DNA from: Candidatus Melainabacteria bacterium
GTDB taxonomy: Bacteria > Actinomycetota > Actinomycetes > Mycobacteriales > Pseudonocardiaceae
Direction of reading: 5' to 3'
DNA: 8,241 nucleotides
Assembly (NCBI GenBank): GCA_903970565.1
Contig: CAJCJE010000742.1
Span: 1-8,241 of the forward strand
The notes under the pieces were generated by a model. The model was not told the DNA's origin and did not search any database. It saw only the letters and a list, made by a program, of their open reading frames with translations. This document shows positions 1-6,018 of the stretch, piece by piece. Both the position numbers and the translations under genes were made by a program. The first letter of the stretch is position 1, and every line of letters starts with the position of its first letter.

Positions 1-1
1 G

Positions 2-370
2 ATCGAGACCATCGGCAAGTACCACCCCAAGCAGGAGCCGAGCTTCATCGAGATCGACTCCGAGCGGGCGCAGTACTGGCTGGGTGTCGGCGCGCAGCCG
101 ACCGACCCGGTGCAGCACCTGCTCACCATCACCGGTGACTGGCAGAAGTTCAAGGGCCTGCCCGGTGCCGAGGGCACCCTGCGGGTCGCCGAGCCGAAGC
201 CGAGCAAGCAGTCGCTGTTCGAGGCCGCGCTCGCCGCCGCCGGCGAGGAGCCGACCACCGAGGCGACCACGCCGAAGCAGCGCAAGAGTACCCCGAAGAA
301 GGCCGAAGCCGACGCGAAGGCCGAGCCCGCCGAGAAGGCCGAGACGCCTGCCGCGGACGGCGAGAAGTGA
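2..370 (+). CDS. rpsP: 30S ribosomal protein S16, 5'-truncated by the window edge
   Basis: S16 is a small-subunit protein that binds 16S rRNA during early 30S assembly. The visible 122 residues begin [13 protein letters not shown] and continue through an [19 protein letters not shown] segment, both typical of bacterial S16. About 32 N-terminal residues should lie upstream of the window. The conserved core ends near visible residue 75. It is followed by an Ala/Lys/Glu/Pro-rich, probably disordered tail of roughly 50 residues ending at the TGA at 368-370. Long charged tails of this kind are common on actinobacterial S16. The next gene starts 40 nt downstream on the same strand, so rpsP is probably the first or an early gene of the rpsP-KH-rimM-trmD operon. 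The GTG at 110 is an internal Val codon and not a start. Confidence 0.95.
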   Translation: METIGKYHPKQEPSFIEIDSERAQYWLGVGAQPTDPVQHLLTITGDWQKFKGLPGAEGTLRVAEPKPSKQSLFEAALAAAGEEPTTEATTPKQRKSTPKKAEADAKAEPAEKAETPAADGEK

Positions 371-410
371 GCTTGGCTGCCCGAGCATTCATGGGGTACG
401 AGGAGAGGGC

Positions 411-650
411 GTGAGTGTGTTGTCCGACGCGCTCGAACACCTGGTGCGCGGCATCGTCGACCATCCGGACGACGTGCGGGTCAACCTGTTGACCACGCGC
501 CGTGGCCGCACCCTGGAGGTGCACGTCAATCCCGAGGATCTCGGCAAGGTGATCGGTCGCGGTGGCCGCACGGCCACCGCGCTGCGCACCGTGATGGCCG
601 GTATCGGCGGTCGCGGCCTCCGGGTCGACGTGGTGGACACCGATCGCTGA
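411..650 (+). CDS. khpA: small KH-domain RNA-binding protein (KhpA type)
   Basis: This 79-residue protein is a single KH domain. The diagnostic GxxG loop lies in [15 protein letters not shown] (residues 45-59), preceded by the [12 protein letters not shown] strand-turn. KhpA-type proteins bind RNA, often as a partner of KhpB/Jag, and are linked to cell envelope growth and sRNA/mRNA binding in Gram-positive bacteria. Its place between rpsP and rimM is the standard actinobacterial location (Rv2908c in M. tuberculosis, from memory). The GTG at 411 is preferred because AGGAG at 401-405 lies 5 nt upstream, and the protein then has the family's usual length of 75-80. The same frame is open further upstream over rpsP, but that part is not KH-like. 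A second in-frame GTG at 417 is possible. The stop is 10 nt before rimM, which fits co-transcription. Confidence 0.93.
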   Translation: MSVLSDALEHLVRGIVDHPDDVRVNLLTTRRGRTLEVHVNPEDLGKVIGRGGRTATALRTVMAGIGGRGLRVDVVDTDR

Positions 651-660
651 GGACCAGCTC

Positions 661-1194
661 ATGGCGGACACATCGGCCGACCGTCTCGTCGGTCGGATCG
701 TCAAGCCACACGGGGTACACGGCGAACTCGTGGTCGACCCGCGAACCGACTCACCCGAGGTCCGGTTCGCGGTCGGCTCGGTGCTCTCCGCGTCCCTGCG
801 CGACGGGACCGCGCGCACGATGACCGTGGCAGCCGCCCGGCCCCATTCCGGGCGGCTGCTGGTCACCTTCGACGGGGTGCGGGGGCGCGATTCCGCCGAA
901 GAGCTGCGCGGCACGCTGTTGTTGGCCGCAGAGAACGCCCTGCCGCCCACCGACGACCCCGACGAGTTCTACGACCACGAACTCGAAGGCCTCGCGGTGT
1001 TCACCACCGACGGCACCAGGATCGGCGTGGTGCGGGAGGTGCTGCACGGCGGCGGTAGCGACCTGCTCGCCGTCTCGCGGGAGGGCCGGGGCGAGGTGCT
1101 CATCCCGTTCGTCAGCGAGATCGTGCCCGAAGTGGATGTCCGCGCCGCCCGCGTGGTCATCGACCCACCGCAGGGACTGCTGGAGGAGGAGTGA
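661..1194 (+). CDS. rimM: 16S rRNA processing/maturation protein RimM
   Basis: RimM binds ribosomal protein S19 and assists maturation of the 30S head and 16S 3' domain. The 177-residue product has the normal family length. Residues 11-23 ([13 protein letters not shown]) are the N-terminal RimM motif of the first beta-barrel domain. Residues from about 100 ([10 protein letters not shown]) to 170 form the C-terminal PRC-barrel, including GGGSDLLAV and VLIPFV followed by [12 protein letters not shown]. The ATG at 661 is preceded by TGAGGA (648-653) at 7 nt spacing, which overlaps the stop of the KH gene. The trmD start follows the stop by only 4 nt, so the two are probably translationally coupled. 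All motifs appear intact. Confidence 0.97.
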   Translation: MADTSADRLVGRIVKPHGVHGELVVDPRTDSPEVRFAVGSVLSASLRDGTARTMTVAAARPHSGRLLVTFDGVRGRDSAEELRGTLLLAAENALPPTDDPDEFYDHELEGLAVFTTDGTRIGVVREVLHGGGSDLLAVSREGRGEVLIPFVSEIVPEVDVRAARVVIDPPQGLLEEE

Positions 1195-1198
1195 GGAC

Positions 1199-1951
1199 AT
1201 GCACATCGATGTCGTCACGATCTTCCCGGAGTACCTGATCCCGCTGCGCACCGCGCTGCTGGGCAAGGCGATCGACCGGGGCCTGCTCAGCCTCGCCGTG
1301 CACGATCTGCGGGACTGGACGCACGACGTGCACCGCGCCGTCGACGACAGCCCGTACGGCGGCGGGCCGGGCATGGTGATGAAACCGGACGTCTGGGGCG
1401 AGGCCCTCGACGCCTTGGCGCCCCCGGACGGCGACACCCTGCTCGTCGTGCCCACTCCCGCCGGCCATCCGTTCACCCAGGAAACCGCGACCCGCTATGC
1501 CGCCGCACCGAAACTGATGTTCGCCTGCGGCCGGTACGAGGGCATCGACCAGCGGGTGATCGACGACGCGGCGGCCAGGATGCCGGTGGAGGAAGTGTCC
1601 ATCGGCGACTACGTGCTGGTCGGCGGCGAGGCCGCGGTGCTGGTGATGGTCGAGGCGGTCGCCCGGCTGCTGCCAGGGGTGCTGGGCAACCCGGTCTCCG
1701 CCGAACAGGACTCCTTCTCCGACGGCCTGCTCGAAGGGCCCTGCTACACCCGGCCCGAGGTGTGGCGCGGGCTGGCGGTGCCGGAGGTGCTGCGCTCGGG
1801 CAACCACGCCCGCATCGAGCGCTGGCGACGTGACCAAGCCCTCGAACGGACCTTACGGCGGCGCCCTGAGCTGCTGGAACGGCTGCCGGCCGAGGCGCTG
1901 AACAAGAAGGACAACCACCTGCTGACAATCCTGGCCGAGGAGTCGGGCTAG
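1199..1951 (+). CDS. trmD: tRNA (guanine-N1)-methyltransferase TrmD
   Basis: TrmD uses S-adenosylmethionine to form m1G37 next to the anticodon, which prevents +1 frameshifting. It is a SPOUT-fold homodimer with a deep trefoil knot. The 250-residue protein starts [13 protein letters not shown] and carries [15 protein letters not shown] (49-63), the knot motifs [13 protein letters not shown] (108-120) and [16 protein letters not shown] (131-146), and [21 protein letters not shown] (171-191). The first Asp of that last motif corresponds to the proposed general base. The C-terminal segment [18 protein letters not shown] (201-218) is typical of the tRNA-binding domain. The frame is open upstream to 1136, but ATG 1199 is chosen because GGAGGAGGAG (1182-1191) lies about 7 nt before it and the product then matches the family's N-terminus. 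Confidence 0.97.
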   Translation: MHIDVVTIFPEYLIPLRTALLGKAIDRGLLSLAVHDLRDWTHDVHRAVDDSPYGGGPGMVMKPDVWGEALDALAPPDGDTLLVVPTPAGHPFTQETATRYAAAPKLMFACGRYEGIDQRVIDDAAARMPVEEVSIGDYVLVGGEAAVLVMVEAVARLLPGVLGNPVSAEQDSFSDGLLEGPCYTRPEVWRGLAVPEVLRSGNHARIERWRRDQALERTLRRRPELLERLPAEALNKKDNHLLTILAEESG

Positions 1952-1967
1952 GGGCGATTTCGCTCCT
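1950..1967 (+). terminator. stem-loop overlapping the trmD stop codon, possible U-less terminator
   Basis: AGGGGCG (1950-1956) can pair with CGCTCCT (1961-1967) across a 4-nt ATTT loop, with one G-U pair. The left arm begins inside the trmD TAG stop (1949-1951). No T tract follows, so this is not a classical intrinsic terminator. It could be a U-tail-less terminator or a 3'-end stabiliser for the rpsP-trmD transcript, or it could be chance in GC-rich DNA. Confidence 0.35.
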
Positions 1968-1979
1968 GGGTGACTCATC

Positions 1980-1988
1980 TGGCACACT
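1980..1988 (+). promoter_or_regulatory. possible extended -10 promoter for rplS
   Basis: TGGCACACT reads as an extended -10 (TGn followed by CACACT, 3 of 6 matches to TATAAT). I see no convincing -35 at 17-18 nt upstream. It sits 30 nt after trmD and about 143 nt before the rplS start, so it would produce a leader transcript. Support comes only from position and the extended TG. Confidence 0.3.
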
Positions 1989-2035
1989 GGAGCAGTTGCT
2001 ACGCCAGGGCTGGTCCCGGCGTGCGCCACAAGCCA

Positions 2036-2094
2036 CCCCCAGGTTGGTCACTGTCTGGTTCTGCCATGACGGTTGGCACCGAAGAACCTGTGGG
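2036..2094 (+). promoter_or_regulatory. structured rplS leader with two mutually exclusive pairings
   Basis: An inner hairpin TGCCA (2062-2066) / TGGCA (2074-2078) has a 7-nt loop. It can be extended outward by GGTTC (2057-2061) pairing with GAACC (2084-2088), leaving CCGAA (2079-2083) as a one-sided bulge. Alternatively CAGGTT (2040-2045) pairs with AACCTG (2085-2090), and CCC (2036-2038) with GGG (2092-2094) after one mismatch. That second pairing uses the same bases 2085-2088 and so excludes the first. L19 leaders that autoregulate rplS are known in Bacillus-type bacteria. Whether this is a functional equivalent is inference. Confidence 0.35.
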
Positions 2095-2131
2095 CGTACG
2101 AAACACAGTCGATGACGAGGACGGACCACCG

Positions 2132-2491
2132 ATGAACACCCTGGACGCTCTGGACGCCGAATCGCTGCGTTCTGACATTCCGGACTTCCGGCCGGGCGAC
2201 ACGCTCAAGGTGCACGTCCGGGTCATCGAAGGCTCGCGTGAGCGGGTGCAGATCTTCCAGGGCGTGACCATTCGCCGTCAGGGTGGTGGCATCCGCGAGA
2301 CCTTCACGGTCCGCAAGGTCTCCTTCGGTGTCGGTGTCGAGCGCACCTTCCCGGTGCACTCCCCGAACATCGCCAAGATCGAGCGGGTCATCCGTGGCGA
2401 CGTGCGGCGCGCGAAGCTGTACTACCTGCGCGACCTGCGCGGCAATGCCGCCAAGATCAAGGAGAAGCGCGAGACCACGCCCGCTTCCTGA
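2132..2491 (+). CDS. rplS: 50S ribosomal protein L19
   Basis: L19 lies at the 30S-50S interface of the ribosome. The 119-residue product starts [19 protein letters not shown] and contains [20 protein letters not shown] (residues 28-47). These are followed by [11 protein letters not shown] and the L19 signature region [19 protein letters not shown], then [22 protein letters not shown]. The length is normal. The frame is open upstream through another ATG at 2066. That extension has no Shine-Dalgarno sequence and is not L19-like, whereas ATG 2132 has GAGGA at 2117-2121, about 10 nt upstream. The gene is separated from trmD by a 180-nt leader, suggesting its own promoter and regulation. Confidence 0.97.
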   Translation: MNTLDALDAESLRSDIPDFRPGDTLKVHVRVIEGSRERVQIFQGVTIRRQGGGIRETFTVRKVSFGVGVERTFPVHSPNIAKIERVIRGDVRRAKLYYLRDLRGNAAKIKEKRETTPAS

Positions 2492-2525
2492 GCGGCGCTT
2501 CATCTCGCCTTTGCGGCTGCTCCCG

Positions 2526-2531
2526 TAATCT
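2526..2531 (+). promoter_or_regulatory. -10 element for a leaderless lepB transcript
   Basis: TAATCT matches the actinobacterial TANNNT -10 pattern (5 of 6 to TATAAT). Its last base lies 7 nt before the GTG at 2538, exactly where transcription would begin. No Shine-Dalgarno sequence precedes that GTG. Together these fit a leaderless mRNA, a class known to be frequent in mycobacteria and streptomycetes. No clear -35 is visible at 17-18 nt spacing. Confidence 0.55.
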
Positions 2532-2537
2532 GACCAC

Positions 2538-3488
2538 GTGCCCGATTCGGTATCCACGACCTCTGAGTCATCGGATACCGGTCGGGCCGTTGGTCGTAAC
2601 GGGGTTCGTGCCGGTGGTCGGCATCGCAGGAGTCAGCGGCGGATTCCGCGCTGGGTCGAGATCCCGGCCCTGATCGTCGTGGTCGTGCTGATCACCTTCT
2701 CGGTGCAGACCTTCCTGTTCCGGGTCTACGTGATCCCGTCCGAGTCGATGGAGCAGACCCTCTACGGCTGCGCGGGCTGCGTCGACGACCGGGTGCTCGT
2801 CGACCGGGTCGTCTACGACTTCGGCAGTCCGCAGCCCGGTGACGTCGTTGTCTTCAAGGGGCCACCGAACTGGTCGGACAACGAGCTGGCTCCGGCGAAA
2901 CCGGGAAATTTCCTGGCTCGGGCCGGAGACCGGGTCGGTCAGCTGATCGGTCTCACCCCGGCCACCGAGGTCGACTTCGTCAAGCGGGTGATCGCGGTGG
3001 GAGGTCAGACCGTCTACTGCTGCGACGCCGGCAACCATGTCGTGGTGAACGGCAAACCGCTCACCGAGCCCTACATCTACTGGTGGCCGGGGCGGGGCAC
3101 CAGACAGGCGTCGTTCGGTCCGGTCACCGTGCCGCCCGGCGAGCTCTGGATGATGGGCGACAACCGCAACGACTCCGACGACTCCCGGTTGCAGGACGGT
3201 GGCGGCGCGGCCGGTGCCGTACCGGTGTCCGACGTGATCGGCAAGGTCCGGACGGTCATCTGGCCGTTGTCCCGGATCGGCGGCGTCGGTGATCACGATC
3301 CGCAGGCAGGTGCCGCCGGCGTGCCGGCCCACGGGTCGCCGCTGACCGGGCCGATGGCCGTGTTGGCCATGTGGCCGAGCGTGTTGGCGACGGGCGGACG
3401 ACGTTTTCGGCGCGGCCGGACGCGACGGAAACCGACGATCGGGCGAGATGTGTGGTGGCGTGCCCGGAGCGGGTCGTCGGTAGGGTAG
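2538..3488 (+). CDS. lepB: type I signal peptidase, first tandem copy
   Basis: This membrane serine protease removes signal peptides from exported proteins outside the membrane. The 316-residue product has an Arg-rich cytoplasmic N-terminus (1-39) and a membrane anchor at about 40-62. Box B is PSESMEQTL, with the catalytic Ser at 70. Box D is [12 protein letters not shown], with the general-base Lys at 149. Box E is GDNRNDSDDSR (207-217). A moderately hydrophobic stretch near 270-286 may be a second membrane segment, followed by an Arg-rich tail. Cys pairs at 78/81 and 161/162 fall in the extracytoplasmic domain. GTG 2538 lacks a Shine-Dalgarno sequence but sits 7 nt after TAATCT, suggesting a leaderless start. 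It is a paralogue of the next gene. Multiple signal peptidase genes after rplS are known in streptomycetes (sipW-Z). Confidence 0.95.
   Translation: MPDSVSTTSESSDTGRAVGRNGVRAGGRHRRSQRRIPRWVEIPALIVVVVLITFSVQTFLFRVYVIPSESMEQTLYGCAGCVDDRVLVDRVVYDFGSPQPGDVVVFKGPPNWSDNELAPAKPGNFLARAGDRVGQLIGLTPATEVDFVKRVIAVGGQTVYCCDAGNHVVVNGKPLTEPYIYWWPGRGTRQASFGPVTVPPGELWMMGDNRNDSDDSRLQDGGGAAGAVPVSDVIGKVRTVIWPLSRIGGVGDHDPQAGAAGVPAHGSPLTGPMAVLAMWPSVLATGGRRFRRGRTRRKPTIGRDVWWRARSGSSVG
3039..3074 (+). repeat. 36-bp direct repeat, copy in the first lepB
   Basis: These 36 bases are identical to 4189-4224 in the second lepB. They encode the [12 protein letters not shown] segment after the paired cysteines. Other shared runs are shorter: 19 nt plus 16 nt around box E, and about 25 nt around PVSDVIGK. 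The repeat reflects paralogy, possibly sharpened by gene conversion. Confidence 0.9.
3481..3486 (+). promoter_or_regulatory. possible -10 element for the second lepB
   Basis: TAGGGT fits the TANNNT pattern and overlaps the last codons of the first lepB. Transcription would start near 3493 and give a leader of about 108 nt. I could not find a good -35, so this is tentative. A leader hairpin of 4 bp (CCGC 3504-3507 / GCGG 3512-3515) is too weak to interpret. Confidence 0.2.
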
Positions 3489-3600
3489 TTTTTCTCGGGT
3501 CGGCCGCTATCGCGGTGGCGGAGTCGGTCGTTCCTTCAACCGTCTTGGGCGCCGGCCACGAAACTCGGTTAGGCCCCCGGTTAGCAGGACGAGGAAGGCG

Positions 3601-4668
3601 ATGACGGCGTCCGAAGACGAACGCGAGGACATCACGAGCGCGGATGGTCGCGCTGCTGTCCAGCAAGTACCCGAATCGGAAGCCGGCTCCAACGGCACCC
3701 GGTCCAGGCGTATCGCCGGTTCTGGTGACGCGCCGCCGGTGGACGGCGATCCCGACGACTCGGCGACATCGGCTGACAGGCCGAAGAAGCGGACCTCGTT
3801 CTGGATCGAACTGCCGATCCTGATCGTCATCGCGCTGGTGTTGACCTTCCTGATCCAGACCTTTGTCGCCAGGGTCTACTCGATCCCGTCCGGGTCGATG
3901 GAACTGACGCTCAACGGCTGTCCCGGTTGCACCGGCGACCGGATTCTGGTCGACAAGCTGACCTACGACTTCTCCGATCCCTCGCCCGGCGACGTGATCG
4001 TGTTCAAGGGCCCTCCCGGCTGGGACCAGACCGAGTACTACGCGCAGGGTTCCAGCAACCCGGTCGTGCAGTGGTTCCGCGAGATCGGCTCCTCCATCGG
4101 CATCGGCAGCCCGCCCGAGTACGACCTGGTCAAGCGGGTCATCGCGGTCGGCGGCGAGACGGTCCACTGCTGTAACCCGCAGAACCAGGTCGTGGTGAAC
4201 GGCAAACCGCTCACCGAGCCCTACGTCTACTTCCAGCCGGGCATGGCCAACCAGCCCGTCGAATCCCAGCAGAACGACCCGACGCCCAACGACAACAAGG
4301 TCGGTCTTCAGGCGAGCTTCCCGCCGATCACCGTCCCCAAGGGCAAACTGCTGGTGATGGGCGACAACCGCAACAACTCCGACGACTCCCGCTACCAGAA
4401 CCACGGTGGGCTCAACGGTCTTGTCCCGGTGTCCGACGTGATCGGCAAGGCCCGCACCATCATCTGGCCGCCGTCGCGGTGGCGCGGCATCGGCGACTAC
4501 AACGCCCAGGCCAACGCGCTCGGCGCGCCGGGCTGGTCCGAGGGTCTGCCGCTCGGCGTCGGGTTCGCCGCCGCCTTCCCCACCCTGTGGGTGGGCCGGC
4601 GGGTGCGCAACGGGCTGCGTCGAGCCGGCGGGAAGCTGCCACGAGCCCGGCGCGGCGCTCGGCGGTAG
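3601..4668 (+). CDS. lepB: type I signal peptidase, second tandem copy
   Basis: This 355-residue protein is the better match to the standard actinobacterial LepB. It has an acidic, probably disordered cytoplasmic N-terminus (1-60), PKKR then a membrane anchor at about 67-89, and box [10 protein letters not shown] with the nucleophile Ser at 99. Box D is [12 protein letters not shown] with Lys at 178, and box E is [11 protein letters not shown] (254-264). Cys pairs at 107/110 (GCPGC) and 190/191 match the positions in the first copy. A C-terminal hydrophobic segment (about 315-332, [18 protein letters not shown]) precedes an Arg-rich tail and may be a second membrane span. Compared with the first copy it has a roughly 25-residue insertion at about 211-236. 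ATG 3601 is supported by GAGGA at 3591-3595. A 112-nt gap separates it from the first copy, so it may have its own promoter. Confidence 0.96.
   Translation: MTASEDEREDITSADGRAAVQQVPESEAGSNGTRSRRIAGSGDAPPVDGDPDDSATSADRPKKRTSFWIELPILIVIALVLTFLIQTFVARVYSIPSGSMELTLNGCPGCTGDRILVDKLTYDFSDPSPGDVIVFKGPPGWDQTEYYAQGSSNPVVQWFREIGSSIGIGSPPEYDLVKRVIAVGGETVHCCNPQNQVVVNGKPLTEPYVYFQPGMANQPVESQQNDPTPNDNKVGLQASFPPITVPKGKLLVMGDNRNNSDDSRYQNHGGLNGLVPVSDVIGKARTIIWPPSRWRGIGDYNAQANALGAPGWSEGLPLGVGFAAAFPTLWVGRRVRNGLRRAGGKLPRARRGARR
4189..4224 (+). repeat. 36-bp direct repeat, copy in the second lepB
   Basis: This is identical to 3039-3074, with the two copies 1150 bp apart in direct orientation. Homologous recombination between them would fuse the two signal peptidase genes and delete the intervening DNA. 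Confidence 0.9.
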
Positions 4669-4721
4669 ATCAAGGTGTCGGTGCGGTCGATCCCAGACTG
4701 GGTCCTCGACGGGGGCGGAGC

Positions 4722-5483
4722 ATGACGGCTCCGCGCCCGCAGCGCGTCGTTGTCCGGCGCGATGCCGGCAACTGGGCCTTGCAGGGCGCGCTGGACCGGC
4801 GCGGTCTCGGCCCGGTGGCCGGTGTCGACGAGGCGGGCCGTGGCGCCTGTGCCGGTCCGCTGGTGGTCGCCTCCTGCGTGCTGCGACCGGGTGACGCCAA
4901 ACGCCTCGAGGGCCTGACCGACTCCAAACTGCTCACCGAACGGGCCAGGGAACGGATGTATGACCTGATCCTGGACCGAGCGGTGGACTACGCGGTGATG
5001 GTGATCCCGCCCGCCGAGGTCGACCTCTTCGGCGTGCACGCGGCCAACATCGAGGGGATGCGTCGGGCGATCGCGACCATGTCCACCCATCCCGGCTACG
5101 TCCTGATCGACGGTTTCCGGGTGGCCGGGCTGACCGCGCCGAGCGTCCCGGTGGTCAAGGGTGACAGGGCCGCCGCTTGTGTCGCGGCCGCGTCCGTGCT
5201 GGCCAAGGTGACCAGGGACCGCATCATGGTGCGGTTGCACGAGGAACTGCCGGACTACCGTTTCGACGTGCACAAGGGCTACTGCACCGCCGAACACACC
5301 CACGCGCTGCGGGTCCACGGACCGACGGTCGAACACCGCTGGTCCTTCGCGAACGTGACCGCGGCGGCGATGCTGCACGGATTGCGGCCACCCAGGCGGG
5401 TGGTGCGTAGCGTGTCCGCGGTTGGTGTGGTCCAGAATGGAAGGCCAGTCCAGGACAGCGACCAACCGGCACCGGCATCATGA
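4722..5483 (+). CDS. rnhB: ribonuclease HII
   Basis: RNase HII cleaves the RNA strand of RNA-DNA hybrids and starts removal of single ribonucleotides from DNA. The 253-residue product shows [21 protein letters not shown] (residues 30-50, metal-binding Asp36 and Glu37), LTDSKLLT (65-72), VLIDGF (Asp130) and [19 protein letters not shown] (144-162, Asp148). It ends with the [18 protein letters not shown] to HRWSF block (179-208). All four expected acidic residues are present. ATG 4722 is 53 nt after lepB. The frame is open upstream but has no plausible earlier ATG or GTG. The ribosome binding site is weak: GGAG at 4717-4720 is only 1 nt from the start, with a G-run at 4711-4715. The last 30 residues after the core are a non-conserved tail. 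Confidence 0.96.
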   Translation: MTAPRPQRVVVRRDAGNWALQGALDRRGLGPVAGVDEAGRGACAGPLVVASCVLRPGDAKRLEGLTDSKLLTERARERMYDLILDRAVDYAVMVIPPAEVDLFGVHAANIEGMRRAIATMSTHPGYVLIDGFRVAGLTAPSVPVVKGDRAAACVAAASVLAKVTRDRIMVRLHEELPDYRFDVHKGYCTAEHTHALRVHGPTVEHRWSFANVTAAAMLHGLRPPRRVVRSVSAVGVVQNGRPVQDSDQPAPAS

Positions 5484-5562
5484 GGCCCGAGGGCAGCATG
5501 AGGTCACAGCGTCAAGAGGTCACGAGGAGGATTGCAGACCCCGTGAGTGAGCGAGGACAGCG

Positions 5563-5886
5563 ATGAGCGCGGAAGATCTTGAGAAGTACGAGACCGAGAT
5601 GGAGCTACAGCTCTATCGGGAGTACCGCGACATCGTCAGCCAGTTCTCCTACGTCGTGGAGACCGAGCGGCGGTTCTACCTGGCCAATTCGGTCGATGTC
5701 CAGGTGCGCAACTCCGATGGCGAGGTCTACTTCGAGGTGCGGATGTCCGACGCCTGGGTGTGGGACATGTACCGTCCCGCGCGGTTCGTCAAGAACGTCC
5801 GGGTGATCACCTTCAAGGACGTCAACGTCGAGGAGTTGGACAAGCCGGACCTGAGGCTGCCGGAAAGCGGCCCGTTCAACACCTGA
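5563..5886 (+). CDS. DUF2469 family conserved actinobacterial protein of unknown function
   Basis: This 107-residue acidic protein starts MSAEDLEKYETEMELQLYRE and contains FSYVVETERRFYLANSVDV and DAWVWDMYRPARFVKNV. It closely resembles the DUF2469 protein Rv2901c next to rnhB in M. tuberculosis (from memory). No signal peptide or membrane segment is visible. The N-terminus is probably helical, followed by alternating strands. Function is unknown. Its fixed place after rnhB across actinobacteria is the only contextual clue. ATG 5563 has GAGGA (5553-5557) at 5 nt spacing and reproduces the conserved family N-terminus. The ATG overlaps the TGA of a short upstream frame that bridges from rnhB. 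Confidence 0.93.
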   Translation: MSAEDLEKYETEMELQLYREYRDIVSQFSYVVETERRFYLANSVDVQVRNSDGEVYFEVRMSDAWVWDMYRPARFVKNVRVITFKDVNVEELDKPDLRLPESGPFNT

Positions 5887-5900
5887 CCCGGCCCCCTGAT

Positions 5901-5925
5901 TCGCGGCACCTGCTCCCTACCGCGA
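5901..5925 (+). terminator. weak hairpin after the DUF2469 gene, possible U-less terminator
   Basis: TCGCGG (5901-5906) pairs with CCGCGA (5920-5925) across a 13-nt loop, 14 nt after the stop codon. No T tract follows. It may end the rnhB-DUF2469 transcript together with the much stronger dyad at 5979-6011, or be chance. Confidence 0.25.
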
Positions 5926-5978
5926 TCCCGATCTCGCCATACCACGCCCCACCGACAAAACGCCCTGGCACTCGGTCC

Positions 5979-6011
5979 ACCGACCAACAGTTATCCACAC
6001 TGTTGGTCGGT
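5979..6011 (+). repeat. perfect 13-bp inverted repeat enclosing a DnaA box
   Basis: ACCGACCAACAGT (5979-5991) is the exact reverse complement of ACTGTTGGTCGGT (5999-6011), with a 7-nt centre TATCCAC. The centre plus the innermost T and A spells TTATCCACA. The dyad lies 93 nt after the DUF2469 stop and 108 nt before yraN. It could act as a strong U-less terminator hairpin in RNA, a cruciform or protein-binding operator in DNA, or a DnaA-responsive site. Confidence 0.9.
5991..5999 (+). promoter_or_regulatory. consensus DnaA box
   Basis: TTATCCACA is a perfect match to the classical bacterial DnaA-box consensus. Sequence identity is certain, but binding and function are inferred. High-GC actinobacteria often use TTGTCCACA, so this would be the alternative strong form. 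Confidence 0.6.
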
Positions 6012-6018
6012 ATCCACA
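6010..6018 (+). promoter_or_regulatory. second DnaA-like box, one mismatch
   Basis: GTATCCACA differs from the consensus only at the first base. It has the same orientation as the perfect box, with a start-to-start distance of 19 bp, and it overlaps the right arm of the inverted repeat by 2 bp. Confidence 0.45.

Noticed and set aside
150..950. 266-codon minus-strand frame over rpsP, KH and rimM
   Set aside because: Arg/Ser/Pro-rich shadow of three conserved sense genes.
2066..2131. Upstream ATG giving L19 a 22-residue N-terminal extension
   Set aside because: There is no Shine-Dalgarno sequence before 2066, and the extension is not L19-like. ATG 2132 has GAGGA upstream and the usual family N-terminus.
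2490..2522. GAGCGGC / GCTGCTC pairing between rplS and the first lepB, considered as a terminator
   Set aside because: The stem is 7 bp with one wobble and a 19-nt loop, no T tract follows, and it overlaps the promoter region. It is too weak to call.
3462..3493. CCCG/CGGG mini-hairpin followed by TTTTT after the first lepB, considered as an intrinsic terminator
   Set aside because: The stem is only 4 bp plus a wobble, and the T run lies 15 nt away.
3256..4404. 382-codon open frame on the minus strand across both lepB genes
   Set aside because: It is antisense to clear signal peptidase genes. Its composition is the mirror image expected from high third-position GC, and it has no recognisable domain. 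It shows LepB-like repetition only because the sense genes are paralogues.
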